64,000 nucleotides of DNA from UBA7672 sp963718145 (GTDB taxonomy: Bacteria; Pseudomonadota; Alphaproteobacteria; Caulobacterales; Hyphomonadaceae). Both the position numbers and the translations under genes were made by a program. The stretch is from positions 558,001 through 622,000 of the forward strand of contig CAVQYJ010000020.1 in assembly GCA_963718145.1 (NCBI GenBank), given 5' to 3'. This document shows, in pieces, positions 51,959 through 61,081 of this stretch. Each line of letters starts with the position of its first letter. Position 1 is the stretch's first letter. Below the pieces are notes generated by a model that searched no databases, had not been told where the DNA came from, and saw only the letters and a list, made by a program, of their open reading frames with translations.

Positions 51959-52496
51959 CTATGCGCCAGGCAGCGTGGCGCTGCCGGAGTTGAGCGGCTT
52001 CTGCATCAGAACCGTGTCGCACCAGCGTCCGAACTTGAAGCCCGAGCCTTCTATCTGTCCCGCCATGCCGAAGCCCATCGCCGCATGCAGGCGGATCGAG
52101 GCGGTATTCACGCCGCTGTCGCCGATCAGCGCGATCATCTGCCGGAAGCCCATCGCCTCGCACTCGCGCAGCAACTGCGCCAGCAGCAGCTTGCCGATTC
52201 CGCGGCCCTGCACGGCGGGGCTCAGATAGATCGAATCCTCGACATTGTAGCGATACGCCGGGCGCGTGCGGAACGGGCCGGCATAGGCGTAGCCGACCGT
52301 CGCTCCGTCCAGCCGCGCTGCAAGATAGGGGAAGCGCCCGGCCGCCAGCGCCTCGAACCGCCCCCGCATGTCGTCGAGCGTCGGGGGGATCATATTCATA
52401 GCTCGCCGTGCCGTGGGTGACAGCATGCGCATAGATGTCGGTGATGGCGGGAAGGTCGGCTTCGGTCGCCGGGCGTATGGCGGCCTGCGAACTCAC
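51959..52496 (-). pseudogene. GNAT N-acetyltransferase (phosphinothricin acetyltransferase-like), +1 frameshift in a C6 run near 52383
   Basis: Reconstructed length 178 residues. GTG start at 52496 overlaps the sdhB stop (GTGA). N-terminal part: IRPATEADLPAITDIYAHAVTHGTASYEYDPP; after a run of six C (minus strand, 52383-52388) the frame shifts and continues TLDDMRGRFEALAAGRFPYLAARLDGATVGYAYAG, then the acetyl-CoA loop SPAVQGRGIGKLLLAQLL and the C-terminal NTASIRLHAAMGFGMAG. This is the PAT/YncA subfamily. One C fewer restores a single frame. A homopolymer error is the simplest explanation. Confidence 0.88.
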
Positions 52497-53272
52497 ACCA
52501 CCCGCTCGACCATCAGCTTCTTGATCTCGGCGATCGCCTTGGCGGGGTTCAGGCCCTTCGGGCACACCTGCGCGCAGTTCATGATGGTGTGGCAGCGATA
52601 GAGCTTGAACGGATCCTCGAGATCGTCGAGCCGCTCGCCTGTCGCCTCGTCGCGGCTGTCGATGATCCAGCGATAGGCCTGCAGCAGCGCCGCCGGCCCG
52701 AGGAATTTGTCGCCATTCCACCAATAGCTCGGACAGGCCGTGGAGCAGGAGGCGCACATGATGCACTCGTAGAGGCCGTCCAGCTTCTTGCGGTCGTCCT
52801 CGGTCTGCTTCCATTCCTTTTGCGGCTCAGGCGTCGTGGTCTTGAGGTAGGGCTGCACGTAGGAATGCTGCGCGTAGAAGGTCGTGAGGTCCGGCACCAG
52901 ATCCTTCACCACCGGCTGGTGGGGCAGGGGCGCGATCGAGATCGTGCCGGAATACTCGTCATGGCCCTTGGTGCAGGCGATGGTGTTGTTGCCGCCAATG
53001 TTCATGGCGCACGAACCGCACACGCCTTCGCGGCAGGAGCGGCGGAAGGCCAGCGTCGGGTCGATCTCGTTCTTGATGTAGATGAGCACGTCGAGGATCA
53101 TCGGGCCGACCTTGCTCATGTCGACCTTGTAGGTGTCCCAGCGCGGATTGCCTTTCGCCTCGGGATCATAGCGGTAGATCTTGAAGGTGCGGACCTTCTT
53201 CGCGCCCTGGGGCGCAGGCCACGCCTTGCCTGTCTTGGGGGCCGAACCGCGCGGAAGGGTAAGCTCGACCAT
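52493..53272 (-). CDS. sdhB: Succinate dehydrogenase iron-sulfur subunit
   Basis: A 259-residue SdhB, the electron-wire of complex II. The N-terminal ferredoxin domain carries the 2Fe-2S cysteines in SCREGVCGSCAMNIGG plus a later Cys in TIACT; the C-terminal part has the [4Fe-4S] CIMCASCSTACPS and [3Fe-4S] CHTIMNCAQVCPKGLNPA motifs. The start at 53272 (MVELTLPRG) is preferred to the longer frame. It is separated from sdhCDA by about 3.8 kb containing unrelated genes and is followed by a translationally coupled acetyltransferase. Confidence 0.97.
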   Translation of the reverse strand: MVELTLPRGSAPKTGKAWPAPQGAKKVRTFKIYRYDPEAKGNPRWDTYKVDMSKVGPMILDVLIYIKNEIDPTLAFRRSCREGVCGSCAMNIGGNNTIACTKGHDEYSGTISIAPLPHQPVVKDLVPDLTTFYAQHSYVQPYLKTTTPEPQKEWKQTEDDRKKLDGLYECIMCASCSTACPSYWWNGDKFLGPAALLQAYRWIIDSRDEATGERLDDLEDPFKLYRCHTIMNCAQVCPKGLNPAKAIAEIKKLMVERVV

Positions 53273-53405
53273 GAATGCCCCGCTAGCAGCCGCTTCGGCC
53301 ACCCTCGAAAACTGGCCGCAATCTATATGGGGATTCGCAAATTGCCATTGCAAATAGGCGGGCAGGATCGCCGCAGGTTTTCGGGGACTGAATTGCCGCC
53401 GAACG

Positions 53406-53444
53406 GGGAGACCAGACAGGGCGACCAGACGGGGCGACCAGACC
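53406..53444. repeat. Three 13-bp tandem units upstream of sdhB
   Basis: GGGAGACCAGACA, GGGCGACCAGACG and GGGCGACCAGACC follow each other without gap about 135 bases upstream of the sdhB start, in the only stretch free of genes before it. Confidence 0.7.
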
Positions 53445-53471
53445 GGACAACAAACAGGTCGGTTCGCCCGC

Positions 53472-54193
53472 TCAGTCGCGCCGGAACAGGTCTCGCAGCT
53501 TCGACAGGAAGCTCAGCTTTGCGACCGGCTGACGCTGGAAGTCCAGCATCTCGGTGACGCCCCCGTCGGTCAGCGCCTTGGCCAGGGCTGGCGCGCCTCT
53601 GACGCGGCCCATGGTGAGTTCGACGCGTAGACCGGCACGGGCGCGACGAATCGCACCATCTCTCCCTCCTTCAGCCGCATCGTCTCGAAGCCGTCGGCGG
53701 GAAGCCGAGGGCGCAGGAAGGCGAACGCCACCTGTTTCGAGCCTTCGAACATCGGCCGGGGGTCGGCTGCGAACTGCACTGTCTCGCCAGGCGTCACCCG
53801 CACGCCCTGCAGGTGCACCAGCTTGGCGAACTGCCGCACCGTGTTGGCGGCGAGGTTCAGCGCCGCAAGGTCGGACTTTGGCTCGCCCTTCTGCTGCACG
53901 GCCAGCACGAATTCCAGCCGCGACTTGCCGGCCGGCTGAAGCGCATCGCCTGCCTTCTTCAGCGCCGAGCCGAAGGTCGTGACATAGGCGAAGCGCCGCT
54001 CGCCCTCCGGCGGCACCACCATAACATCGACCGGCGGCCCGGGCTCCCTCGACTTCCCGGCCCAGCCTTCCGTGTCGGAAAAGGCGGTATGGGCCTCGCC
54101 GAGGTGACGCAGCAAATGGAGCTCCACGGTCTCGCGGAACTCCTGGCCAGTCAGGCCCGTCTCGGTTTTACGGCCCCAGATCGTGTTCTGCAT
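53472..54193 (-). pseudogene. Suppressor-of-fused (SUFU) domain protein, -1 frameshift near 53627
   Basis: Reconstructed length 240 residues. The sequence PVDVMVVPPEGERRFAYVTTFG and the later QVAFAFLRP, KEGEMVRFVAPVPVY match the SUFU-like (PF05076-type) domain that bacteria often carry singly. It reads to VAPVPVY and then loses frame; adding one G at 53627-53628 gives RVELTMGRVRGAPALAKALTDGG and a stop at 53472, with a final cationic tail KLRDLFRRD. Biological role in bacteria is mostly unknown (some act as immunity proteins). No toxin gene is adjacent. Confidence 0.65.
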
Positions 54194-54383
54194 GAGACTT
54201 GGTAATGGGTATCGCAGGCGGGGAGGTCAATTGTTCGGCTGCAACAGCCGCAGCTTCACCATAAGCCGCCACGATGGCGCCGGGAATCCGTCTCGCGAAA
54301 TCGTCAGTGCGGACGGACTGACGCACCCCCACCTGTCCGCGAAGACCCCTATGTGAGGTCAGGCGCTCCGGCGCGGAGCGCGA

Positions 54384-56183
54384 TCAGGCAATCGCCTCGT
54401 TGAACATCAATGCCCGCACGAAACGAGCCGGCGGCGAGCCATGGCTGAGCACGCTGTCGTGGTAGGTCTTGAGGTTGAAGGCGGCCGCTTCCTTCGCCTC
54501 CGCATCCTTGCGCAGCGCGTGATGCTCGCCCCAGCCGACATAGTAGGTCGAGAGCTGGCCGGAACTCACGCGGGCGCGCGTCCACTTGCCGGCCGCCTCG
54601 CGCTCCTCCTGGAAGGCTTCCTGGGTCATGAATTTCATGGCGGTCGCCTCGTCCCAGCCTTCCACGTGCACGCCCTGGTCGAGGATGGCGTTGGTCACCG
54701 ACCGCAGCCGCATCTTGAGGTTGGTCAGCCGCCGCAGCGGGTTGTCCGCGCCGAAGCCCTGCTCGATCATCATGTCCTCGGCATAGCAGGCCCAGCCCTC
54801 GATGAATGTTCCCGAGCCGAGCACGGCGCGCAGCGTGCTGGGGTTCTTGTTGGAATGCCAGAGCTGCACATAATGGCCCGGCATCGCCTCGTGCACCGAC
54901 AACTCGTAGAGCATGTGGGAATTGTATTCGCCCAGGAACGACGCCGTCTGCGCCGCCGTCCAGTCAGCCGGAATGGGCGAGATCGCGTAGAACGTGTCGA
55001 GGCCCTTCTCCAGCGGCCCGGGCGAATCGCAGTACGCGACCGCCACGCCCTGCTGGAATTTCGGCATCTCGATCACTTTCACCGGCGCGTCGGGCAGGGT
55101 GATGATGCCGTGGTCGCGCACATAGGCCGTCGCCTCGTCCAGCGTCTTCTGCGCATCCGCCATCAGCCGTTCGCGCGGCGGCCTCTGCTCGCTGGCGACC
55201 TTCATCGCCGCTGCGATGGTGATGAGCTGCTGCATCGGTCCTGCGCCCTTGGGCAGCATCTTGAACGCCGGAGTATTGGCGACGATCTGCTTCGAAAGCT
55301 CAAGCATCTCGGCGCGGATCGCCTCGGCGTCGGCGCGCGCCTTGGCCATCAGGTCGGCCCGCGCGATCGGTGACGAGATCGAAAGCCGCAGCTTGGCGTC
55401 GTAGAACTTGCCCAGCCGAAAATCGCCGCGGGCGTTCGGCACAAGCGTCTTGTCGATCCAGGTCTGGTGCTCGGCGATGGCGGCCTTGGCCTTGTCGGCC
55501 GCCGCCTTCACGCGGGTCAGGTCGTCCGGGCCCAGGGCCGAGGATTGCGCGAGCACAAGATCGTCGATGATCGATGTCGCCCCGCCATTCTGGCCCGAAT
55601 AGGTCTGCGCATGGATCAGCGGCACGCGCGCCGGGTCGAGATGCTTGCGCGTTTCGGCCAGGAGGTCAGGCAGTTTCTCCATGCGCGCGGCGGCGCTCAT
55701 CAGCCGCTCGGGAAGCGGGGCGAACGGGCGCGCCATGAGGAGGTAGAGCGAATTCCCCGCCGTGTCGGCATAGGTCAGCGGGTCCCACGCCCAGTCTTCG
55801 ATCTGGTCGGCGGAGAAGGCGTCGGCGTCCAGTTGTTCCGACAGCATCGCCGCATCGACCTGGTTGTCGCGCGAGAGTTTCGTGCGGTCGATGGCCGCCA
55901 GCGCGGTCTTCGTCTCGGCGGTGAGCGCCGAGCGCGCGGTGCGGCCGGCCGGGCTCACATCGTCGAGTTCCGCATCGTACTTGTGGTTGCCGAGATAGGT
56001 TGCGTAGACCGGGTTCAGCCGCGCCGTGTCGTCGAGCCATTTTGTCGTCAGTGCGCTGAATGCGTCATCGACCGTTGGCCCCTTGGGCGCCGGCTCCCCG
56101 CATCCGGTCAGGGGCGCAAGCGCCACGGTGGAGGCCAGCGCTCCGCCGGCCTTGAGAGCGTTGCGGCGAGAGATGGCATGCAT
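54384..56183 (-). CDS. DUF885 family metallopeptidase-like lipoprotein
   Basis: A 599-residue DUF885 protein. The N-terminus MHAISRRNALKAGG has a Tat-type SRRxxLK motif and ends in a lipobox-like LTGC, so it may be a Tat-exported lipoprotein. The catalytic-looking motif is HEAMPGHYVQL (HExxPGH; compare HExxH metallopeptidases), in the middle of a helical domain (YELSVHEAMPG). WACYAEDMMIEQGFG and EEREAAGKWTRARVSSGQLSTYYVGW are conserved family blocks. The exact substrate is not known. The start at 56183 precedes the Tat signal. Confidence 0.9.
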   Translation of the reverse strand: MHAISRRNALKAGGALASTVALAPLTGCGEPAPKGPTVDDAFSALTTKWLDDTARLNPVYATYLGNHKYDAELDDVSPAGRTARSALTAETKTALAAIDRTKLSRDNQVDAAMLSEQLDADAFSADQIEDWAWDPLTYADTAGNSLYLLMARPFAPLPERLMSAAARMEKLPDLLAETRKHLDPARVPLIHAQTYSGQNGGATSIIDDLVLAQSSALGPDDLTRVKAAADKAKAAIAEHQTWIDKTLVPNARGDFRLGKFYDAKLRLSISSPIARADLMAKARADAEAIRAEMLELSKQIVANTPAFKMLPKGAGPMQQLITIAAAMKVASEQRPPRERLMADAQKTLDEATAYVRDHGIITLPDAPVKVIEMPKFQQGVAVAYCDSPGPLEKGLDTFYAISPIPADWTAAQTASFLGEYNSHMLYELSVHEAMPGHYVQLWHSNKNPSTLRAVLGSGTFIEGWACYAEDMMIEQGFGADNPLRRLTNLKMRLRSVTNAILDQGVHVEGWDEATAMKFMTQEAFQEEREAAGKWTRARVSSGQLSTYYVGWGEHHALRKDAEAKEAAAFNLKTYHDSVLSHGSPPARFVRALMFNEAIA

Positions 56184-56342
56184 CGGAAACCCCGTTGGCG
56201 GATCGCGTATCTGTGCCGGGGGAGGGTGGGCGCGGGGTATGCGGCGGGTCAAGCCCGCAAGCGAGCGCGAGAATCACCCGACAGCCTTAAGCAAACCGAA
56301 GGGCCCTTCCGCCATACTGCCCGGCAAAATCCCGGGGCAGCC

Positions 56343-57047
56343 ATGATCCAGCAACTCAACCAACTGACCTCGAAAGAGGGCCGGCTCAGCCGCAAGGGCT
56401 ACATCTGGCTTTTCGCTGCGCCGCTGGCGGCTGTGGTGGCGCTGACGGGGCTCGCCCTCGCCGTCGCGCCCGGCCTCGTGGGCGGTCCGTCGGCGATCAT
56501 CTTGGTCGGCCCGTGGATGTTCTTGTTCGCCACTGCGGATGCGCAGAACATCAAGCGCTACCACGACCTCGGCAATTCGGCGCGCATCTACCGGCTGATG
56601 CGCCCGATCGTCATGCTGGCGCCGGTGCTGGCCCTGTTCGTCCAGTTCGTGCTGCCTGCCCACCTGGCGATGGCGGGCGACATGTCCTCGCTGGTTCAGA
56701 TGATCGGCTTCGACATGAACCCCACGCTCGGGACCATGCCAACCGCGGTGATCCTCCTCGTGATCGCGGCCATCCTCTGCAACACCGCCTACCTCGCCTG
56801 CCTGCCGGGGCAGAGGGGACCGAACGCGCACGGCCCCGATCCGCTCTCGGGCGTGCGTCTGCCGGGCTCGCCTGCACAGGGTGCGGCCGCGGCTGACCCG
56901 GACAATGATCCGGTCAAACGCGCGCTCGCCGACTACCAGGCGCGGCAGCAGGCGGTGCAACGTCCGCAGGCGCGAGCCGTCAGTGGGCAGGGCAGGCCGG
57001 CGGCGGCGTCTTCCGGCGCCGCCTCGTTCGGACGCAAGCGAACCTAG
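56343..57047 (+). CDS. DUF805 family membrane protein
   Basis: A 234-residue protein. KEGRLSRKGYIWLF and AQNIKRYHDLGNSAR are the DUF805 signature around the first membrane helix; four membrane segments follow (about residues 25-50, 55-72, 88-108, 135-155). The C-terminal 75 residues are hydrophilic, Ala/Gln/Pro-rich and end FGRKRT. Function unknown. The ATG at 56343 follows CGGGGCAGCC, with GGGG as ribosome site. Overlaps the sdhA 3' end by 4 bp on the opposite strand. Confidence 0.85.
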   Translation: MIQQLNQLTSKEGRLSRKGYIWLFAAPLAAVVALTGLALAVAPGLVGGPSAIILVGPWMFLFATADAQNIKRYHDLGNSARIYRLMRPIVMLAPVLALFVQFVLPAHLAMAGDMSSLVQMIGFDMNPTLGTMPTAVILLVIAAILCNTAYLACLPGQRGPNAHGPDPLSGVRLPGSPAQGAAAADPDNDPVKRALADYQARQQAVQRPQARAVSGQGRPAAASSGAASFGRKRT

Positions 57048-58829
57048 TACACCCGCGGCTTCGGCTTGATGTATTCGACGTCGTTCGACATCGTGAAGGC
57101 GTGCACCGGGCGATAGTCGATCGTCACCTTGCCGGCCGGATCGGCCCACGCCAGAGTGTGCTTCATCCACTCATTGTCGTTGCGGTCCGGAAAGTCCTCG
57201 CGCGCATGGGCGCCGCGGCTTTCCTGGCGGTTGACGGCGGAGTTCACCGTGACCGCCGCCTGGGCGACGAGATTGTCGAACTCCAGCGTCTCGACCAGGT
57301 CCGTGTTCCAGATCATGCCGCGGTCCTTGACCGAGATGTCGGGAATGCCGGTGATGACCTCGGCGACGCGCTTGACGCCGGATCGCAGCGTCTCGCCGGT
57401 GCGGAACACGGCGCAATCCTCCTGCATCGCCTTCTGCATCGTTGCGCGCAGCTTCGCCGTGGACGCGCCGCCCGATGCGTTGCGGAACCTGTCGAAGCGC
57501 GCGAGGTGGGATTCGCCTGCATCCTTCGGCAGGTCGGTCTGGTTGGCGTTGGCCTCCAGCGCTTCGCCACAGCGCAGTCCCGCCGCGCGTCCGAACACGA
57601 CAAGGTCGATCAGCGAGTTGGAGCCGAGCCGGTTGGCCCCGTGCACGGAGACGCAGGCCGCCTCGCCCACCGCCATCAGGCCCGGCACGATGGTGTCCGG
57701 ATCGCCGCCGGCCTTGGTCAGCGCCTCGCCATGATAGTTCGTCGGGATGCCCGCCCATGTTGTAGTGCACGGTCGGCAGGACGGGGATCGGCTCCTTCGT
57801 CAGGTCGACGCCGGCGAAGATCTTGGCGCTCTCGGAAATGCCAGGCAGGCGCTGGTGCAGGATTTTCGGGTCGAGATGGTCGAGGTGCAGGTGGATGTGG
57901 TCCTTGTGCTCGCCGACGCCGCGGCCTTCGCGGATCTCCAGCGTCATCGCGCGGCTGACGACGTCGCGCGAGGCGAGATCCTTCACCGTGGGCGCATAGC
58001 GCTCCATGAAGCGCTCGCCCTTGGAGTTGGTCAGGTAACCGCCTTCGCCGCGCGCGCCCTCGGTGATCAGGCAGCCTGAGCCGAAGATGCCCGTCGGGTG
58101 GAACTGCACGAATTCCATGTCCTGCAAGGGCAGGCCGGCGCGCAGCACCATGGCGTTGCCATCGCCGGTGCAGGTATGGGCGGACGTGGCGTTGGCGTAG
58201 ACGCGGCCATAGCCGCCGGTCGCGAGGATCACGCGCTGGGCGCGGAAGCGGTGCAGCGAGCCGTCATCCAGCTTCCATGCCGTCATGCCGCGGCACGCGC
58301 CATCCTGCATGATCAGGTCGAGCGCGAAGTACTCGATGAAGAAGTCGACCGCGTATTTCAGCGACTGGCCGTAGAGCGTGTGAAGGATGGCGTGGCCGGT
58401 GCGGTCGGCCGCAGCGCAAGTGCGCTGGATCGAGGCCTTGCCATAGTCGCGGGTCATGCCGCCAAAGGCCCGCTGATAGATCTTGCCTTCTTCTGTCCTG
58501 GAGAAGGGCACGCCCCAGTGCTCGAGCTCGTAGACGGCGGCAGGCGCCGCGCGGACCATGTATTCGATGGCGTCCTGGTCGCCAAGCCAGTCGGCGCCCT
58601 TCACGGTGTCGTACATGTGCCAGCGCCAGTCATCCTCGCTCATGTTGCCCAGCGATGCCGAGATGCCGCCCTGCGCCGCCACGGTATGCGAGCGGGTGGG
58701 GAAGACCTTGGTGATGCAGGCCGTGCGCAGGCCGGCCTGCGCACATCCCAGCGCCGCACGAAGCCCGGAGCCGCCGGCGCCGACCACCACGACGTCATAG
58801 GTGTGATCGTTCCAGGCGTAGGCGGTCAT
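57044..58829 (-). pseudogene. sdhA: Succinate dehydrogenase flavoprotein subunit, +1 frameshift at 57750-57752
   Basis: Reconstructed length 594 residues, exactly the family size. The FAD Rossmann site VVVGAGGSGLRAALGCAQAG, the covalent-FAD region RSHTVAAQGGISASLGN, the active-site sequence HPTGIFGSGCLITEGARGEGG and DVVSRAMTLEI are intact. After TVHYNMGG the frame is lost because GCCCGCCC (plus strand 57748-57755) has one C too many; in the next frame GEALTKAGG...GLMAVGEAACVSVHGANRLGSNSL and the C-terminus FPDRNDNEWMKHTL... continue to 57044. The frameshift would inactivate a key TCA-cycle enzyme, so a sequencing error is very likely. Confidence 0.93.
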
Positions 58830-58872
58830 GTGGTCACGTCCCAGAATCGAAGGGGCTTGGAAGCGTCGCGCA

Positions 58873-59253
58873 TCAGGTGGCGATCCCGAGAACCGAGAAG
58901 GCGGCCACGGCGAACAGCGCAATGCAGGCGAACGAGTTGAGGATGAGCAGCACGATCCGCGTAGCCGTCCTGCCGATATAGTCCTCGATCACGACCTGCA
59001 TGCCGATGCGCATGTGATAGAGCGCGGCGCCGAGAGCGATGATGATCAGCACGGCGTTGATCGGGTTGGCGATGAAGTCGACCGCGCCTTCATACCCCCC
59101 GCGCACGGCGGCCAGCAGCGAGATCAGGAACCACGGAACCAGGAAGAGAAGCGCAATGGCCGAGACGCGCTGGCCGATGAAGTGTCCCGCGCCTTCCTTG
59201 GCCGAGCCGAGGCCGCGGACCTTTCCGAGCGGGGTGCGGAGCGACTCCTTCAT
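58873..59253 (-). CDS. sdhD: Succinate dehydrogenase membrane anchor subunit D
   Basis: A 126-residue anchor protein. It starts MKESLRTPLGKVRGLGSAKEGAGHF, has the quinone-site region QRVSAIALLFLVPW, three membrane helices and the heme/quinone histidine-containing helix GAALYHMRIGMQVVIEDYIG. It overlaps the sdhC stop by 4 bp (ATGA) and precedes sdhA by 43 bp. Confidence 0.92.
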   Translation of the reverse strand: MKESLRTPLGKVRGLGSAKEGAGHFIGQRVSAIALLFLVPWFLISLLAAVRGGYEGAVDFIANPINAVLIIIALGAALYHMRIGMQVVIEDYIGRTATRIVLLILNSFACIALFAVAAFSVLGIAT

Positions 59254-59678
59254 TGAGCGCCTCCCGCGAAGCCCAGCGGATCGACGCCCGGGATGAGGCC
59301 GGCGAGCACCCAGATCGCGGCGGCGAGCACCAGCGAGACGACGATCACCAGCGCGCCGGTGAAGCTCGCGAATTTCGGATTGAAGCCCTTGCCGGCGTCC
59401 CAGAACAGGTGCCGCACGCCGTTGAGCGCATGATAGCAGATCGAGACGGTGAATCCGAACAGCACGACCAGGCCAAAGATCGATCCGGTGATCGCCGAGA
59501 ACTGTTCGTAGGCGTCCTGACCCTGCGCCGTCACGAACAGCCAGCCGGCGACGAGAAAGACGCCGACATAGTTCGCCACCCCTGTCATCCGGTGCAGGAT
59601 CGACCCGAGCATGGTGATGTGCCACTTCCAGGCCCAGATGTGCGGCGACATCGGCCGCTTGTCGGTCCAGCTCGACAT
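59250..59678 (-). CDS. sdhC: Succinate dehydrogenase cytochrome b556 subunit C
   Basis: A 142-residue subunit. MSPHIWAWKWHITMLGSILHRMTGVANYVG shows the SdhC signature (SxxHRxTG-type), three membrane helices follow, and the heme ligand His lies in ICYHALNGVRHLFWDAG. Start ATG at 59678; the long upstream frame is non-coding. First gene of sdhCDA. Confidence 0.94.
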   Translation of the reverse strand: MSSWTDKRPMSPHIWAWKWHITMLGSILHRMTGVANYVGVFLVAGWLFVTAQGQDAYEQFSAITGSIFGLVVLFGFTVSICYHALNGVRHLFWDAGKGFNPKFASFTGALVIVVSLVLAAAIWVLAGLIPGVDPLGFAGGAQ

Positions 59679-59819
59679 TATCTCTCTATCCCTCTGGCCC
59701 GACCGTCGTCCCGGGGTTGGCCACGGTATTAGACCCCGAATACAGCCTGTCAACGCGGCCTTGGGCCGGCTCTCAAGAGAGGCCTTGGCCGGTTCCCGCA
59801 ACGCGCTAAACAGGCGCGC

Positions 59820-60536
59820 ATGAAAGTTACAATTCTCGAAGCGGGCAAGGCGCCGGGTCGGCTGTCGGAGGACTTCCCCCGCTATCCCGACATGTTCTCT
59901 GCACTTCTCTCCAGGGCGGATGAAACGCTCGGCTTCGAGACCATCCCTGTCGTCGATGGCGCGCCCCTGCCGGACCCTGCGCGCTGTGAGGCTGTTCTGA
60001 TCACCGGCTCGCCAGCCGGCGTCTATGATCCGCTTCCCTGGATGGACCCGTTGCGGGCGTTCGTGAGGAGCGCGGCGACGGCGAAGATCCCGATGGTCGG
60101 CGTCTGCTTCGGCCACCAGGTGATTGCGGATGCGCTGGGCGGCGTCGTGCAGAAGTCGGAGAAGGGCTGGGGCGTCGGCCGCCACACCTACGAGATCATC
60201 GAGCGGCGTCCGTGGATGACAGATGCCGGCGCCACGCTCTCGCTTGCGGCAAGCCACCAGGACCAGGTGATCGAGCCGCCCAGAGGCGCCGTCACGCTCG
60301 CCCGCTCGAAGCACACCGAGCACGCCATGCTGGCCTATGACATCGCCCCGATCATCAGCGTCCAGGGGCATCCGGAGTTCTCCGACGCCTTCGTCGGCGC
60401 CCTCTACACGGCCCGGCGCGGCAAGACGCTGAGCGATGATGCGGTCGACGCCGCCCTCGAATCGCTGCGCACGCCCGACGACAATGCGCTGGCTGCGGAG
60501 TGGATGGTCCGCTTCCTGAGCTCGTCCGCCCGCTGA
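59820..60536 (+). CDS. Type 1 glutamine amidotransferase (class I GATase)
   Basis: A 238-residue stand-alone glutaminase domain of the GMP synthase-like type. Catalytic Cys in MVGVCFGHQVIADALGG, catalytic His/Glu pair in SVQGHPEFSD. LITGSPAGVYDPLPW is the other oxyanion-region block. These proteins release ammonia from glutamine for an amidating partner or hydrolyse gamma-glutamyl compounds; no partner synthetase is adjacent. Divergent from sdhC. Confidence 0.92.
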   Translation: MKVTILEAGKAPGRLSEDFPRYPDMFSALLSRADETLGFETIPVVDGAPLPDPARCEAVLITGSPAGVYDPLPWMDPLRAFVRSAATAKIPMVGVCFGHQVIADALGGVVQKSEKGWGVGRHTYEIIERRPWMTDAGATLSLAASHQDQVIEPPRGAVTLARSKHTEHAMLAYDIAPIISVQGHPEFSDAFVGALYTARRGKTLSDDAVDAALESLRTPDDNALAAEWMVRFLSSSAR

Positions 60537-60631
60537 CCTGTCCACAGCTCCCCGTCCGCCCTTAGGGGCAGGCCCTTGATTCCCGCCCCGATGCTCTGGT
60601 CTATGAGCGCCCGGGCGGGGAGGAGACCCAG

Positions 60632-61081
60632 ATGGCCGCGCAGGCCCTCTTTCACAGACTCGGAACCGTCCTCGAGATCATCTCGACGTCGGAGAAGAAG
60701 AACCCGGCAGGGCGAATCTGGCGCTTCACGCGCTGCCGCGTCAAATGGGGCGAGAACAACGAGATCGTCACCATCGACCTGTCCGAGGACTATCTCCAGG
60801 GCGACCGGGTCGCGGTGATCTATCGCGGCCAGAGCCAGATCTGCGACATCAACCTGCGCACCGGGCGCCAGTCGATGATCGGCGACCGCGTCGAAGGCAT
60901 CGCCGCATTCGTCCTCTTCCTGTCGGTGCCGCTGTGCTTCGTTCTGATCGGCATTCCGATCTATTACGGCGTCACGCTCTATTCGAAGGTCGCGACCAAC
61001 GGCCTGCGCAAGCGCGTCTCCGCCTACATCGAGGACCAGCGCGGCAGGCTCGGCCTTGCCGCCGCTAGCGCCGCCCCATGA
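60632..61081 (+). CDS. Membrane protein of unknown function
   Basis: A 149-residue protein with a soluble N-terminal part (about 1-88, GTVLEIISTSEKKNPAGRIWRFTRCRVKWG, likely beta-rich) and one or two membrane helices (about 89-118, AAFVLFLSVPLCFVLIGIPIYYGVTLY) followed by a basic tail. GAGGAG precedes the ATG. Its 3' end overlaps the convergent next gene by 17 bp. Not recognised. Confidence 0.7.
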   Translation: MAAQALFHRLGTVLEIISTSEKKNPAGRIWRFTRCRVKWGENNEIVTIDLSEDYLQGDRVAVIYRGQSQICDINLRTGRQSMIGDRVEGIAAFVLFLSVPLCFVLIGIPIYYGVTLYSKVATNGLRKRVSAYIEDQRGRLGLAAASAAP

